A stretch of 37,764 nt of DNA from Streptomyces malaysiensis subsp. samsunensis (GTDB taxonomy: Bacteria > Actinomycetota > Actinomycetes > Streptomycetales > Streptomycetaceae): contig NZ_JANIIC010000078.1 of the NCBI RefSeq assembly GCF_024519315.1, positions 1 through 37,764 of the forward strand, given 5' to 3'. The notes beneath the pieces were generated by a model that worked only from the letters and a program-made list of their open reading frames with translations, had not been told where the DNA came from and made no database searches. The number at the start of each line of letters is the position of its first letter. Within the stretch, counting starts at the first letter, position 1. The position numbers were made by a program, and so were the translations under genes. Shown here in pieces: positions 1 through 9,482 of the stretch.

Positions 1-462
1 GCGGGGCGCGCCCCGCCCCGGGGCCCCCCCCCCCGCCGCGCCCCCCCGCCGCTCGGAGCGGCGGGCCGTGTCACGGGCGTCGGACGCCTCCCGGTACTGC
101 CACACCGCGGCCCCGCCGAACGCGGCGGCCGCGGCCACACAGGCCGCCAGCGCGAAGCTCATCGCCCGCCGCCCGGTGCGCCGCCGCGGGCCGGCGTGGG
201 ACTCCCGGGCCTCCCGCGCCGCCACCCGGGGCGGCTCCTGGCGGACCGTGGCGATCCGCCGCATCACATCGTCCTTCATCGTCGGGGGCGGGGTCAGGGC
301 CGTGGCCACCGCCAGCTTCGCGGCGGTCTCCCGAAGCTCCCGCACCTCCTGACGACAGGCGTCACAGACCGCCAGATGTCGCTCGAACTCGGTCAACTCC
401 CGCCCCGACAGGGCGTACACCGCATACGCCCCGGTCAATGTGTGCAGATCCGCCCTGGTCAT
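1..462 (-). CDS. Anti-sigma factor, RskA-like (partial, runs off the window)
   Basis: Predicted membrane anti-sigma factor that would hold the neighbouring ECF sigma factor inactive. The ATG overlaps the sigma stop codon by four bases (ATGA), so the two are translationally coupled. The N-terminal cytosolic part carries the zinc-type anti-sigma motif H-x3-C-x2-C (residues HLAVCDAC, about 28-35). One hydrophobic segment follows at about 103-120 (ALAACVAAAAAFGGAAVW), as in RskA proteins. The C-terminal extracytoplasmic domain is missing because the window ends. The last 20 or so codons before the edge become poly-Gly/Arg (GGAAGGGGPRGGARP), encoded by long C runs on the plus strand. This does not look like an RskA domain and may be low-quality sequence at a contig end. 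The family assignment is firm; the last residues are doubtful. Confidence 0.85.
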   Translation of the reverse strand, partial: MTRADLHTLTGAYAVYALSGRELTEFERHLAVCDACRQEVRELRETAAKLAVATALTPPPTMKDDVMRRIATVRQEPPRVAAREARESHAGPRRRTGRRAMSFALAACVAAAAAFGGAAVWQYREASDARDTARRSERRGGAAGGGAPGRGAPR

Positions 463-1043
463 GCGCCGACCCCCATGCAGTCCCGGAGCCGGATGAGCCC
501 GTCCCGGAGTCTGGTCTTCACGGTCCCGAGCGGCAGGGACAGCAACTCCGCCACCTCACGGTAGGAACGGCCCCGGTAGTAGGCGAGGGTCACCGACTGA
601 CGCTGGAGCTCGGTCAGCGTCCGCATGCACCGCCGCACCTGCTCGCGTTCGAGCCTGGCCTCCACCTGCTCGGTCACCTCGTCGAACGCCGGGGTACGGG
701 AGAGCAGCGCGGCGCGCTCCTCGCGGCCGGAGGCGGCCTGCGCCGAGCGCACCCGGTCCACGGCGCGCCGGTGTGCCACCGTCATGATCCAGGCCATGGC
801 GCTGCCCCGGCCCGGCTCGAACCGCGCCGCGGACCGCCACACCTCGACCAGGACCTCCTGGGTGACCTCCTCGGCCTGGGCCGGGTCGCGCAGCAGACTG
901 CGCGTCAGCCCCAGGACGGGCCCGCTGACGGCGTCGTAGAGGGCTCCGAACGCGTTCTGGTCCCCCCGGGCCACCATCTGGAGCAGCTCTTCGAGGTCCG
1001 GTCCGCGCGCGGCCGGTCCGCCGATGTACACGGGTTCTCTCAC
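459..1043 (-). CDS. sigK: ECF sigma factor, SigK type (ECF19)
   Basis: RNA polymerase sigma factor of the extracytoplasmic-function group, 194 aa. Region 2 spans about residues 34-100, with the conserved run around AEEVTQEVLVEVWRSAARF and the WIMTVAHRRAVDRVRS segment that contacts the -10 element. Region 4 spans about 138-190 (LTELQRQSVTLAYYRGRSY, then the helix-turn-helix PLGTVKTRLRDGL). The GTG at 1043 is chosen because GGAAGGA lies 6 nt upstream; a longer in-frame extension to 1124 lacks a comparable site. The overlapping anti-sigma gene downstream is the arrangement of SigK/RskA systems, where regulated proteolysis of the anti-sigma factor frees the sigma factor. A promoter resembling the SigK consensus lies upstream, suggesting self-regulation. 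The exact ECF subgroup is inferred from sequence feel and gene context. Confidence 0.9.
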   Translation of the reverse strand: MREPVYIGGPAARGPDLEELLQMVARGDQNAFGALYDAVSGPVLGLTRSLLRDPAQAEEVTQEVLVEVWRSAARFEPGRGSAMAWIMTVAHRRAVDRVRSAQAASGREERAALLSRTPAFDEVTEQVEARLEREQVRRCMRTLTELQRQSVTLAYYRGRSYREVAELLSLPLGTVKTRLRDGLIRLRDCMGVGA

Positions 1044-1092
1044 AAGCCGTCCTTCCGGGAACGATGCGGCGCACACGGAGGTGTCGTACCTC

Positions 1093-1120
1093 ATTCGTCG
1101 CCCGGACGGGTCCGGATTGG
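1093..1120 (-). promoter_or_regulatory. Possible SigK-type promoter of the sigma/anti-sigma operon
   Basis: On the minus strand, CCAATCC (1120-1114) and CGAAT (1097-1093) are separated by 16 nt. The -10-like element ends about 50 nt before the GTG start. The mycobacterial SigK consensus is close to CCATCC, 16-17 nt, CCGAAT, so this fits an autoregulated promoter. It is a match by eye only. Confidence 0.45.
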
Positions 1121-1141
1121 TCAAGGTGCTCCGAACACATC

Positions 1142-1292
1142 AAGGTGTGCCGGACAGGCAGGGCAAAGGTGCGCCGGACACACGCGAGGAAGGTGTGCCG
1201 GACACGCGCTACGGGGCTGCGGACACGCGTTACGGGGCTGCGGACACGCGCTACGGGTGTGTGGACACGCGCTGCGGGTGTGCGGACACGCG
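1142..1292. repeat. Tandem repeat, 24-bp units passing into 21-bp units
   Basis: The core GGACA occurs at 1152, 1176 and 1200 (24-bp spacing, unit beginning AAGGTGTGCCGGACA). GGACACGCG then occurs at 1200, 1221, 1242, 1263 and 1284, exactly 21 bp apart. The array lies between the protease gene and the sigK promoter. Both periods are multiples of three, so an open plus-strand frame reads as repeated DTRYGAA-like heptapeptides, but there is no start, RBS or family match to support a gene. Confidence 0.85.
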
Positions 1293-1293
1293 C

Positions 1294-1329
1294 GAGGCCA
1301 CCGGCGGCCCGCTCGGCCGCGGCGGCCTC
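1294..1329 (-). terminator. Candidate terminator of the S1 protease gene
   Basis: Nested inverted repeat: outer arms GAGGCC (1294-1299) and GGCCTC (1324-1329), inner arms GCGGCC (1304-1309) and GGCCGC (1315-1320) with a 5-nt loop. It sits 12 nt past the protease stop codon. There is no U-tract, as is common for Streptomyces terminators. Confidence 0.45.
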
Positions 1330-1341
1330 GGCGCCCCGGCG

Positions 1342-2517
1342 TCAGTCAGTGGTGAGGGTGAGCCCGTAGGTCGTCAGGATCGGGTTCACCGGCTGGTAGT
1401 ACGTCGTTCCGCCGACGGTGCAGTTGCCGGAGCCGCCGGAGGTGACGCCCTGCGCCTCGCTGCCCGAGATGTACGGGCCGCCGGAGTCACCCGGTTCGGC
1501 GCAGACGTTGGTGCGGGTGACGCCCCTGACCGTGCCCTGGGGATACTGCACGCTGGTGTCGTGCTGCTGGATGGTGCCGCAGTGCCAGCCGGTCGTCGAA
1601 CCGGAGCGGCAGACGGACGAGCCCACCGGCGCCGCCTGCGAGCCGGTGACGGTGACATTGGCGCCCGCGGGGCCGATCACCCACGGCTGCGGAGCCCAGT
1701 CGGCGTTGGTGGACACCCATGCGTAGTCATTGCCGGGGAAGGTGGAGCCCTGGAAGCTGCCCTGGGCCACCCGGTTGAAGCCGGTGGTGGTGTCGCCCGG
1801 ACTGCCGCAGTGGCCGGCGGTGACAAAGCCGTTCCGCTCGCCCTGGGCCACCGGGAAACCGATCGAGCAGCGGCCGGCGTCGTTGATGTAGAACGCCTCG
1901 CCGCCCCGCAGGTCGTACAGCGGGCCCGGCCGCTCGGCCGACTCCACCACCCGTACGACCTCCCGGTCCGCACCGCTCGCGGCGACGAATGCGGCCGCCT
2001 CGTCGGGCTTGGTCGACTGCACCACGACGCTGTTGCTCTTGACGTCGACGTACCAGGCGGAGGCGACATCGGCCGCCGGGGGCCGCTCCGAGGCGGCGCG
2101 GTCCAGGGCCTCCTTGGCGTCGGTGAGGGCTTTGAGGTTGTGCTTGACGACGGCGGCCTTGGCGCCCCCGGCCGTGATGGTGCCGCTCTGCTGCTCGTCG
2201 GTGGTGGCGACGGTGAGTTCGGCGGTGTTGCCGGACACCCACGCGCCGCCGTAGGTGCTGCCCAGGCTCTTGCGCAGGCCCGGTTCCGCGGCCCCGGCCC
2301 GGAACTCGTTGGATATCCGCATCCGTGCCTCATCGGCCGTCAGGCCCAGATCGCGCTGCATCGAGGCCAGCATCTCGGGGGGCACCTCCCTCCGGGGCCG
2401 GGGGGAGGGTTCACCGGGATCGGCCACCGCGGGTATGCCGTTCCCCAGGAAGAGGGCGGCTATCGCGACGGTGCAACCGGCGGCCAACTCGAGGCCGTGA
2501 CGGCGTCTGCGGGACAT
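1342..2517 (-). CDS. Secreted S1-family serine protease with pro-domain (streptogrisin / alpha-lytic type)
   Basis: Extracellular chymotrypsin-fold endopeptidase made as a pre-pro-enzyme, 391 aa. A signal peptide covers about residues 1-32 (SRRRRHG, hydrophobic core, PAVA cleavage). A pro-region of about 170 residues acts as folding chaperone in this family and starts with the alpha-lytic type segment around MLASMQRDLGLTADEARMR. The mature enzyme probably starts near YDLRGGEAFY (about 201). The catalytic triad is complete: His236 in TAGHCG, Asp264 in GNDYAW, Ser345 in GDSGGP. Cysteines at 217/237, 303/313 and 339/366 match the usual disulfides. No C-terminal chitin-binding module is present, unlike streptogrisin C. 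GAGGAG lies 8 nt before the ATG. It is alone on its transcript, with an inverted repeat just downstream. Confidence 0.95.
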   Translation of the reverse strand: MSRRRRHGLELAAGCTVAIAALFLGNGIPAVADPGEPSPRPRREVPPEMLASMQRDLGLTADEARMRISNEFRAGAAEPGLRKSLGSTYGGAWVSGNTAELTVATTDEQQSGTITAGGAKAAVVKHNLKALTDAKEALDRAASERPPAADVASAWYVDVKSNSVVVQSTKPDEAAAFVAASGADREVVRVVESAERPGPLYDLRGGEAFYINDAGRCSIGFPVAQGERNGFVTAGHCGSPGDTTTGFNRVAQGSFQGSTFPGNDYAWVSTNADWAPQPWVIGPAGANVTVTGSQAAPVGSSVCRSGSTTGWHCGTIQQHDTSVQYPQGTVRGVTRTNVCAEPGDSGGPYISGSEAQGVTSGGSGNCTVGGTTYYQPVNPILTTYGLTLTTD

Positions 2518-2708
2518 CTTCGGTCTCCTCGGCTAGGGGAATGGTCACGCTGCGTGCCCATCTGGGCGCCAAGCGTAATTGCCGGGGACCTGCCTCGCTC
2601 GGTGGGCCGCGTCGGCCCCGTATCGGGGGTCATGCGCCCGGGATATGCCACGACGCGGCCGGGGGCGACCAACGTGACCACGGGTCCATCACCGCGACGC
2701 GGATACGG

Positions 2709-2743
2709 GTCCGCCCCGCCGCGGGGCACGCGACGGGGCGGAC
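2709..2743 (-). terminator. Candidate terminator of the aldo/keto reductase gene
   Basis: Perfect 10-bp inverted repeat GTCCGCCCCG (2709-2718) and CGGGGCGGAC (2734-2743) with a 15-nt loop, 43 nt past the reductase stop. The rest of the 2518-2786 gap should hold the protease promoter, but I see no clear -35/-10 pair. Confidence 0.5.
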
Positions 2744-2786
2744 GGCGGAGCCGGTGGAGCGCTCGGGCACACCCGGGCGCTCGGGC

Positions 2787-3617
2787 TCACCCGTTGAAGG
2801 TCTCGGGGTCGAAGCCCAGACGGACGCCGGTCCCGAGGGAGTCGATCGCCGCGAGGTCCTCGGAGTCCAGCTGGAAGTCGAAGACGTCGATGTTCTCCTT
2901 GATCCGCGACGGGGTCACGGACTTGGGGATCACCACATTGCCGAGGTCCAGATGCCAGCGCAGCACCACCTGGGCCGGGGACTTCCCGTGCTTCTCGGCG
3001 ATCGCCGCCAGCTTCGGGTCCTCCAGCAGGCCCTTGCCCTGGCCGAGCGGGGACCACGCCTCGGTGGCGATCTCATGGCGGGCGTTGAAGGCGCGCAGCT
3101 CCGCCTGCGGCAGCTGCGGGTGCAGCTCGATCTGGTCGATCACCGGGACGATCGAGGTCTCGGAGAGCAGCCGCTGGATGTGGGCGGGGTGGAAGTTGGA
3201 CAGGCCGATGGCCTTGGCGCGGCCCTCGGCGTAGATCTTCTCGAACGCCTTCCACGAGTCCACGTACTTGTCGACCGCGGGCAACGGCCAGTGGATCAGA
3301 TAGAGGTCCACATACTCCAGGCCCAGCTTGGTCAGCGAGGTGTCGAAGGCGCGCAGGGCCGAGTCGTACCCCTGGTCGCCGTTCTGGAGCTTGGTGGTGA
3401 TGAACAGCTCGTCGCGTGCGACGCCCGACGCGGCGAGCCCCTTCCCCGTGCCCTCCTCGTTGCCGTATATGGCGGCCGTGTCGATGCTGCGGTACCCGGC
3501 GTCCAGCGCGTTGCGCACCGCGACCTGTGCCTCGTCGTCCGGGATCTGCCAGACACCGAAGCCGAGCTGCGGCATCCGTACGCCGTTGTTGAGCGTGATG
3601 AAGGGGACGTTGCTCAC
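2787..3617 (-). CDS. Aldo/keto reductase
   Basis: Cytosolic NADPH-dependent oxidoreductase of the AKR superfamily, 276 aa, close to the 2,5-diketo-D-gluconate reductase type (AKR5). It has the (beta/alpha)8 family length and the full catalytic tetrad: Asp46 and Tyr51 (DTAAIYGNE), Lys76 (ITTKL) and His109 (LIHWP). The C-terminal nucleotide-binding signature is present (VVIPKSVTPSRIKENIDVFDF). The start is GTG, with AAGGA about 11 nt upstream, a slightly long spacing. It stands as a single gene between the protease and the EAD1/CHAT-like operon. The substrate cannot be read from sequence; broad aldehyde or keto-sugar reduction is usual. Confidence 0.93.
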   Translation of the reverse strand: MSNVPFITLNNGVRMPQLGFGVWQIPDDEAQVAVRNALDAGYRSIDTAAIYGNEEGTGKGLAASGVARDELFITTKLQNGDQGYDSALRAFDTSLTKLGLEYVDLYLIHWPLPAVDKYVDSWKAFEKIYAEGRAKAIGLSNFHPAHIQRLLSETSIVPVIDQIELHPQLPQAELRAFNARHEIATEAWSPLGQGKGLLEDPKLAAIAEKHGKSPAQVVLRWHLDLGNVVIPKSVTPSRIKENIDVFDFQLDSEDLAAIDSLGTGVRLGFDPETFNG

Positions 3618-3704
3618 GAGCAGTCGATCCTTACGTCGGATGTGGATTACGTGCTTCCAACAAGTGCAACGATCAACGGTCGGCCGTCATTCCCACGGGC
3701 CCGC

Positions 3705-4520
3705 CTACCAGGCCCGCCCGCGCAGGACCACCACCCCGTTCCCGTCCGACCCGATGCGCTCCGCCGCCCGCCGCGCCGCCTGTGCCAGCGTGGGCACCTC
3801 GCCCAGCAGGGCGTAGAGCCCGCCCGTGAAGGCCGCCGAGGCCGCGCCGTCCAGCGGGCCGCGATGGGCGACGACCACCTCGGCCGCACGGGTGAAGAGC
3901 GCCGCCAGGGGCGCGCCGTCGGGGCAGCCGAGCACCACACCGAGCAGCGGGGCGCCGGTCAGCCGGCGGTACGCGGTCAGCAGCTCGGCCAGGCGGGCGG
4001 CGGGTGTGCGATACGCCTGCCCGTCGCCGTCCTCGAAGACCAGTGTGTGCCCCTCGCGGCGGCAGACCAGATGCAGCACATCCGGGCGTACGGTGAGGAT
4101 CCGCCGCAGATCGGCGGCGGCCGCGGCGGGGCACCGGTCCACCGTGAGGACGCCCCGCGCGGCCCGCCGGACCGCGGCTAACTCCTGGGCGCCCGGGGCG
4201 GCGCCGGTCACCAGCACCCGCCGGACACCGCCCCCGCCCGGCTCCCGTACCGCGGCGCGGAACACCTCGTTGTGCGGATAGGTGGCACAGGCGGCGGCCA
4301 GGATGCGCAGTCTGCCGTCCGCGACCCGGTCCGCGGCCACCGCTCCGGCCACCGCGGACCAGAACTCGGCGGCGGTGGTGGCCGCCGGGATGTGCTCGGT
4401 GGGGAAGCCCGCCCTGCGCAGCAGCGCCACGGCGGACGAGCCGGGCGGGAAGACCCGCGTCAACTCCCCGATCTCCTCGGTCGTCAGCGCCGGATGCCCG
4501 TCCCCGTCCTGGCCGTCCAC
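3705..4520 (-). CDS. EAD1 domain fused to a degenerate CHAT-like (caspase-fold) domain
   Basis: A 271-aa protein I read as two modules. Residues about 11-92 match effector-associated domain 1: LTTEEIGEL at the start, AAEFWSAVAG in the middle and the typical YPHNEVF end. EADs are death-like adaptor domains that join partners in NTP-dependent bacterial conflict and signalling systems. Residues about 100-268 follow the CHAT protease layout: RRVLVTGAAPG, RPDVLHLVCRREG, LVFEDGDGQ, LLGVVLGCPDG, and a closing AFTGGLYALLGE segment. At the active site the usual H-F-S-G-H-G reads H-L-V-C-R-R, so the catalytic His is absent (Arg154/Arg155), while the Cys of the LNAC position is kept (Cys199 in LGCP). 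It is therefore probably an inactive protease fold acting as a scaffold or sensor. No signal peptide or membrane segment. It is the last gene of a three-gene run. Domain names come from recalled motifs, not a profile search. Confidence 0.68.
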   Translation of the reverse strand: MDGQDGDGHPALTTEEIGELTRVFPPGSSAVALLRRAGFPTEHIPAATTAAEFWSAVAGAVAADRVADGRLRILAAACATYPHNEVFRAAVREPGGGGVRRVLVTGAAPGAQELAAVRRAARGVLTVDRCPAAAAADLRRILTVRPDVLHLVCRREGHTLVFEDGDGQAYRTPAARLAELLTAYRRLTGAPLLGVVLGCPDGAPLAALFTRAAEVVVAHRGPLDGAASAAFTGGLYALLGEVPTLAQAARRAAERIGSDGNGVVVLRGRAW

Positions 4521-4560
4521 CGTTCCCCGTCGCTCCTTGCCCGTGCTCGTACCGCTTGTG

Positions 4561-4598
4561 CCCCCGTTCCGTTCCCCCGTTCCCCCGTTCCCCGTTCC
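4561..4598. repeat. Short GTTCCCCC tandem repeat between two operon genes
   Basis: The 97-nt gap between the 226-aa gene and the EAD1/CHAT-like gene holds about five imperfect copies of a 7-8-nt unit (CCCCCGTT / GTTCCCCC). On the minus strand this becomes an AAC-GGGGG series a few dozen bases before the GTG start. It may spread the local ribosome-binding signal. Confidence 0.6.
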
Positions 4599-4617
4599 GC
4601 CTCCGCGTGTGGCGCCT

Positions 4618-5298
4618 CTACTGAAGCGCGGCCAGGCGCAGGGGTTCGTCGAGCTCCTCCCGGAAGCGGTGCAGGGTGTGCCCCTCGCGCACCGTCGCGC
4701 CCACCGCGACCGCCGCCCGGCTCACCGCCCCGCGCGGTGCCCGTACCACCATGGCCAGCCGGTACGTACCACCGATACGCACCGCCGAGGTGTGCCGGAT
4801 CTCCCAGCCCGGATCGGAGCGCAGCTCACGCCGAGCCTCCAGGCAGATCCGCTCGCCGTACGCGGTGCGGGCACCGTCGTGGAATCCGAGCCGGGGGCCG
4901 AGGTGGGCCGCGTGCGCCGGTGCGGTGGCCTTCGCATCCGCGGTGAGCTGGCGCGGGGTCATGGACCAGGCCACCGGCTGGAAGACCGCGGTGCCCCGCC
5001 GCACCGGTTCGGCCGTGAGGGTGACATCGAGATTGACCGAGTGCAGTGCGGGGTCCGGTGCGTCCCGGGCGCAGGTCACCGACAGGTGCACCAGGTGGTA
5101 GACGGCGTTGTCCGCCTCGGTTCGGAGGAAGTCCAGGAGTTCCGGATCCGGTCCCACGAGCTCCGTGGTCACCGGTAAGGCCACCGGCCCGCCCAGGATC
5201 ACCCGTCCGGCCAGCCTCGGGCCGCTGGGCTGGGGTTTTTCCTCGGACATCAGTGCCAGTTCGCGTTCGGGAAGTTCGGGGAGAATGACGTCGATCAT
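4618..5298 (-). CDS. Protein of unknown function, operon partner of the EAD1/CHAT-like protein
   Basis: I do not recognise this 226-aa protein. It is soluble in appearance, with no signal peptide or membrane helix, and alternates short hydrophobic strands with charged loops. Examples are HLVHLSVTC, SVNLDVTLTAEP, GTAVFQPVAWSM and GTYRLAMVVRAP, which suggest a beta-rich fold. Two blocks look conserved-type: the PELLDFLRTEADNAVYHLVH helix near residues 52-71, and the stretch from GERICLEARREL to RHTSAVRIGG. A good RBS (GAAGGGGGC) precedes the ATG, and the gene starts 19 nt after the acyl-CoA ligase stop. The EAD1/CHAT-like gene follows 97 nt later on the same strand. Context suggests it supplies the sensed or effector partner of that protein; this is inference only. 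Confidence 0.75.
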   Translation of the reverse strand: MIDVILPELPERELALMSEEKPQPSGPRLAGRVILGGPVALPVTTELVGPDPELLDFLRTEADNAVYHLVHLSVTCARDAPDPALHSVNLDVTLTAEPVRRGTAVFQPVAWSMTPRQLTADAKATAPAHAAHLGPRLGFHDGARTAYGERICLEARRELRSDPGWEIRHTSAVRIGGTYRLAMVVRAPRGAVSRAAVAVGATVREGHTLHRFREELDEPLRLAALQ

Positions 5299-5317
5299 TT
5301 CGTGCCCCCTTCGCGGC

Positions 5318-7144
<1,827 letters not shown>

Positions 7145-7330
7145 TACCTTGCTCCTTGAAGCCGCTGGGCACAGCGCCGCGACCGTACCCGATCCGGCCC
7201 CGATACGGGAGAGGTGTTTTGTGCCCGGAACGCACGGAATGCCTGGCGGGCGGGGAGGTGAAAGGGGGTCAATCAGGCGCCGACGAGGGCGGATTGCGTG
7301 GAGTCTGCTCCTATGCGCCGCGTGTGTGGC

Positions 7331-8217
7331 TTATATGTAACGGTCTTCTGCACGAAATCTCTCCGATCGCGGCACCGGCCCCGCCAGGATCGCGGCGGCG
7401 AGTCGCTCCGCGGTGGCGTGCGAGGCGCCGTCCCGCTGCCGCTTTCCGTACAACAGTACGAAATCCACCGGGCCGAGGTCGGGCAGCCCGGCCCGTTCGG
7501 GGACCGGCGCCAGGCCGGGCGGAATCAGGCCATGGGTGTGTGCCATCACCCCGAGCCCGGCGCGCGCCGCCGCGACCAGCCCGTTGAGACTGCCGCTGGT
7601 GCACACGATCCGCCATGACCTGCCGTGCCGCTCCAGCACATCCAGCGCACGGGCCCGGGTCAGCCCGGGTGGCGGGAAGACGATCAGGGGGAGCGGACGG
7701 TCCGGATCCAGCCGCAGCCGTTCGGCGCCGATCCACACCAGCCGGTCCCGCCACACCAGCTGCCCGCCCGGCCGCTCATCCGACCGCTTGGCCAGCACCA
7801 GATCCAGCTTGCCCGCCTCCAGCCGCTCATGCAGGGTGCCCGACAGCTCGACGGTGAGCTCCAGGTCCACCTCGGGGTGGTCGCGCCGGAACCCCTCCAG
7901 GATCTCCGGCAGCCGCGTCACCACGAAGTCCTCCGAGGCGCCGAAGCGCAGCCGGCCGCGCAGCCGGGTGCCCCGGAACCAGCTCGCCGCCCGCTCGTTC
8001 GCCTCCAGGATGGAGCGGGCGAACCCCAGCATCGCCTCGCCGTCCAGTCCACCCCATGGGTGTCACGGGCGAACAGCTGCCGCCCCACGGCCGCCTCCAG
8101 CTTGCGCACCTGCTGGCTCACGGTGGACTGGCGCACTCCGAGCCGGTCGGCGGCCTGGGTGAAGCTGAGGGTCTGGGACACCGCGAGAAACGTCCGGAGC
8201 TGGGCGGGGTCGTACAT
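7331..8217 (-). pseudogene. LysR-family regulator, frameshifted
   Basis: The N-terminal helix-turn-helix reads normally from ATG 8217: YDPAQLRTFLAVSQTLSFTQ, then AADRLGVRQSTVSQQVRKLE, up to LFARDTHGVDW. The reading then moves to another frame near 8044-8052 and continues as DGEAMLGFARSILEANERAA and a complete LysR substrate-binding domain to 7331 (PEILEGFRRDHPEVDLELTV, ARAGLGVMAHTHGL). Between HGV and DGEA only 5 nt remain where family members have about four codons (x-L-T-x), so a deletion of about 7 nt (or a sequencing error) broke the gene. It is divergent from the SBF-like transporter, its likely former target. Without repair, only a DNA-binding fragment (about 107 codons) would be made. 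Confidence 0.8.
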
Positions 8218-8361
8218 GCGGCCACTGTACGAGGTCATCACGGAACGCGATGGCAGTCAGAGCGGTATACGGGATTCCCGATGGCCTTGATCGGGAGCAT
8301 GATGAACGGGGCCCCGTCCGTGTCCGAAACGCCAGCCGAGAAAGAGCGAGAAAGAGAACGA

Positions 8362-9474
8362 ATGCCCAGCCCGCACCGCCCGCACCGCCCGCGTCTGCGC
8401 AAGATCGCCCTTCCCTCCTGGCTCCCCCTGGACGGTTTCATCCTCGGACTCGTCGGCACCGTGGCGCTCGCCGCGCTGCTCCCGGTCAGCGGCCGGGCCG
8501 CCACCGTCACCGACGGGGCCACCACGGTCGCGGTCGCCTTCCTCTTCTTCCTCTACGGCGCCCGGCTCTCCACCCGTGAGGCGCTGGACGGAGTGCGCCA
8601 CTGGCGGCTCCATCTGACCGTGCTGGTGTGCACCTTCGTCATCTTCCCGGCCCTCGGCCTGGCCGCGCGCGGGCTGGTGCCGTACGTACTGACCCATCCC
8701 CTCTACACCGGGCTGCTCTTCCTGTGCCTGGTGCCCTCCACGGTCCAGTCCTCCATCGCCTTCACCTCGATCGCCCGGGGCAATGTCGCCGCCGCGATCT
8801 GCGCGGGCTCCTTCTCCAGCCTGCTCGGCGTGGTCGTCACCCCGGTGCTGGTCGCGCTGTTGCTGGGCGGCAGCGGCGGCGGTTTCTCGGCCGACTCGAT
8901 GGTCAAGATCGGACTTCAGCTGCTGGCCCCCTTCCTCGCCGGTCAGCTGCTGCGCCGCTGGATCGGCGGCTTCATCTCCCGCCATCGGTCGGTGCTGCGG
9001 CTCGTCGACCGCGGCTCGGTGCTGCTCGTGGTCTACGCGGCGTTCAGCGAGGGCATGACCCGGGGCATCTGGCACCAGGTCACCCCGGCCCGGCTGGCGA
9101 TCCTCCTCGGCGTCGAGGCGGTCCTGCTCACGGTGATGCTCACGCTCACCTCGTACGGCTCGCGGAAGCTGGGCTTCGTCCGGGAGGACCGGATCACCAT
9201 CGTCTTCGCGGGGTCGAAGAAGAGCCTGGCCGCCGGGCTGCCGATGGCGAGTGTGCTCTTCGGCGCCCAGGCGAGCCTGGCGGTGCTGCCGCTGATGCTC
9301 TTCCACCAGATGCAGCTGATGGTCTGCGCGGTGCTGGCCCGCCGCTACGCGGCGCGGGCGCCGGAGGCGGTGGAGACGGGGGCGGGCACGGGCACGGGAG
9401 CCGAAGGGCGGCCGGGGACTCGGGCTCGTACGGACGGCGCGGAGAGCGCGGACACCGCGCTGACCCGCGTCTGA
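8362..9474 (+). CDS. Bile acid:sodium symporter-family transporter (SBF-like, YfeH type)
   Basis: Inner-membrane transporter of the SBF-like branch of the BART superfamily, 370 aa with about ten hydrophobic segments from PLDGFILGLVGTVALAALLP onward. Family marks are FLFFLYGARLS, the crossover-region CLVPSTVQSSIAFTSIARGN, and the late VFAGSKKSLAAGLPMASVLF. The substrate of this branch is not established; bile acids are unlikely in a soil organism. I chose the ATG at 8362, preceded by AGAGA-type purines, because the protein then starts at the family position; an in-frame ATG at 8281 would add 27 mostly charged residues. The C-terminus has a low-complexity Gly/Thr/Arg tail. It is divergent from the broken LysR gene, so its regulation may now be altered. 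Confidence 0.88.
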   Translation: MPSPHRPHRPRLRKIALPSWLPLDGFILGLVGTVALAALLPVSGRAATVTDGATTVAVAFLFFLYGARLSTREALDGVRHWRLHLTVLVCTFVIFPALGLAARGLVPYVLTHPLYTGLLFLCLVPSTVQSSIAFTSIARGNVAAAICAGSFSSLLGVVVTPVLVALLLGGSGGGFSADSMVKIGLQLLAPFLAGQLLRRWIGGFISRHRSVLRLVDRGSVLLVVYAAFSEGMTRGIWHQVTPARLAILLGVEAVLLTVMLTLTSYGSRKLGFVREDRITIVFAGSKKSLAAGLPMASVLFGAQASLAVLPLMLFHQMQLMVCAVLARRYAARAPEAVETGAGTGTGAEGRPGTRARTDGAESADTALTRV

Positions 9475-9482
9475 CGTCGGCT

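Noticed and set aside
1142..1292. CRISPR array
   Set aside because: Units are directly adjacent with no unique spacers of constant length, and no cas genes are present.
438..1355. Plus-strand open frames opposite the sigma factor
   Set aside because: They are antisense to a well-supported ECF sigma gene, and the repeat portion only gives repetitive peptides.
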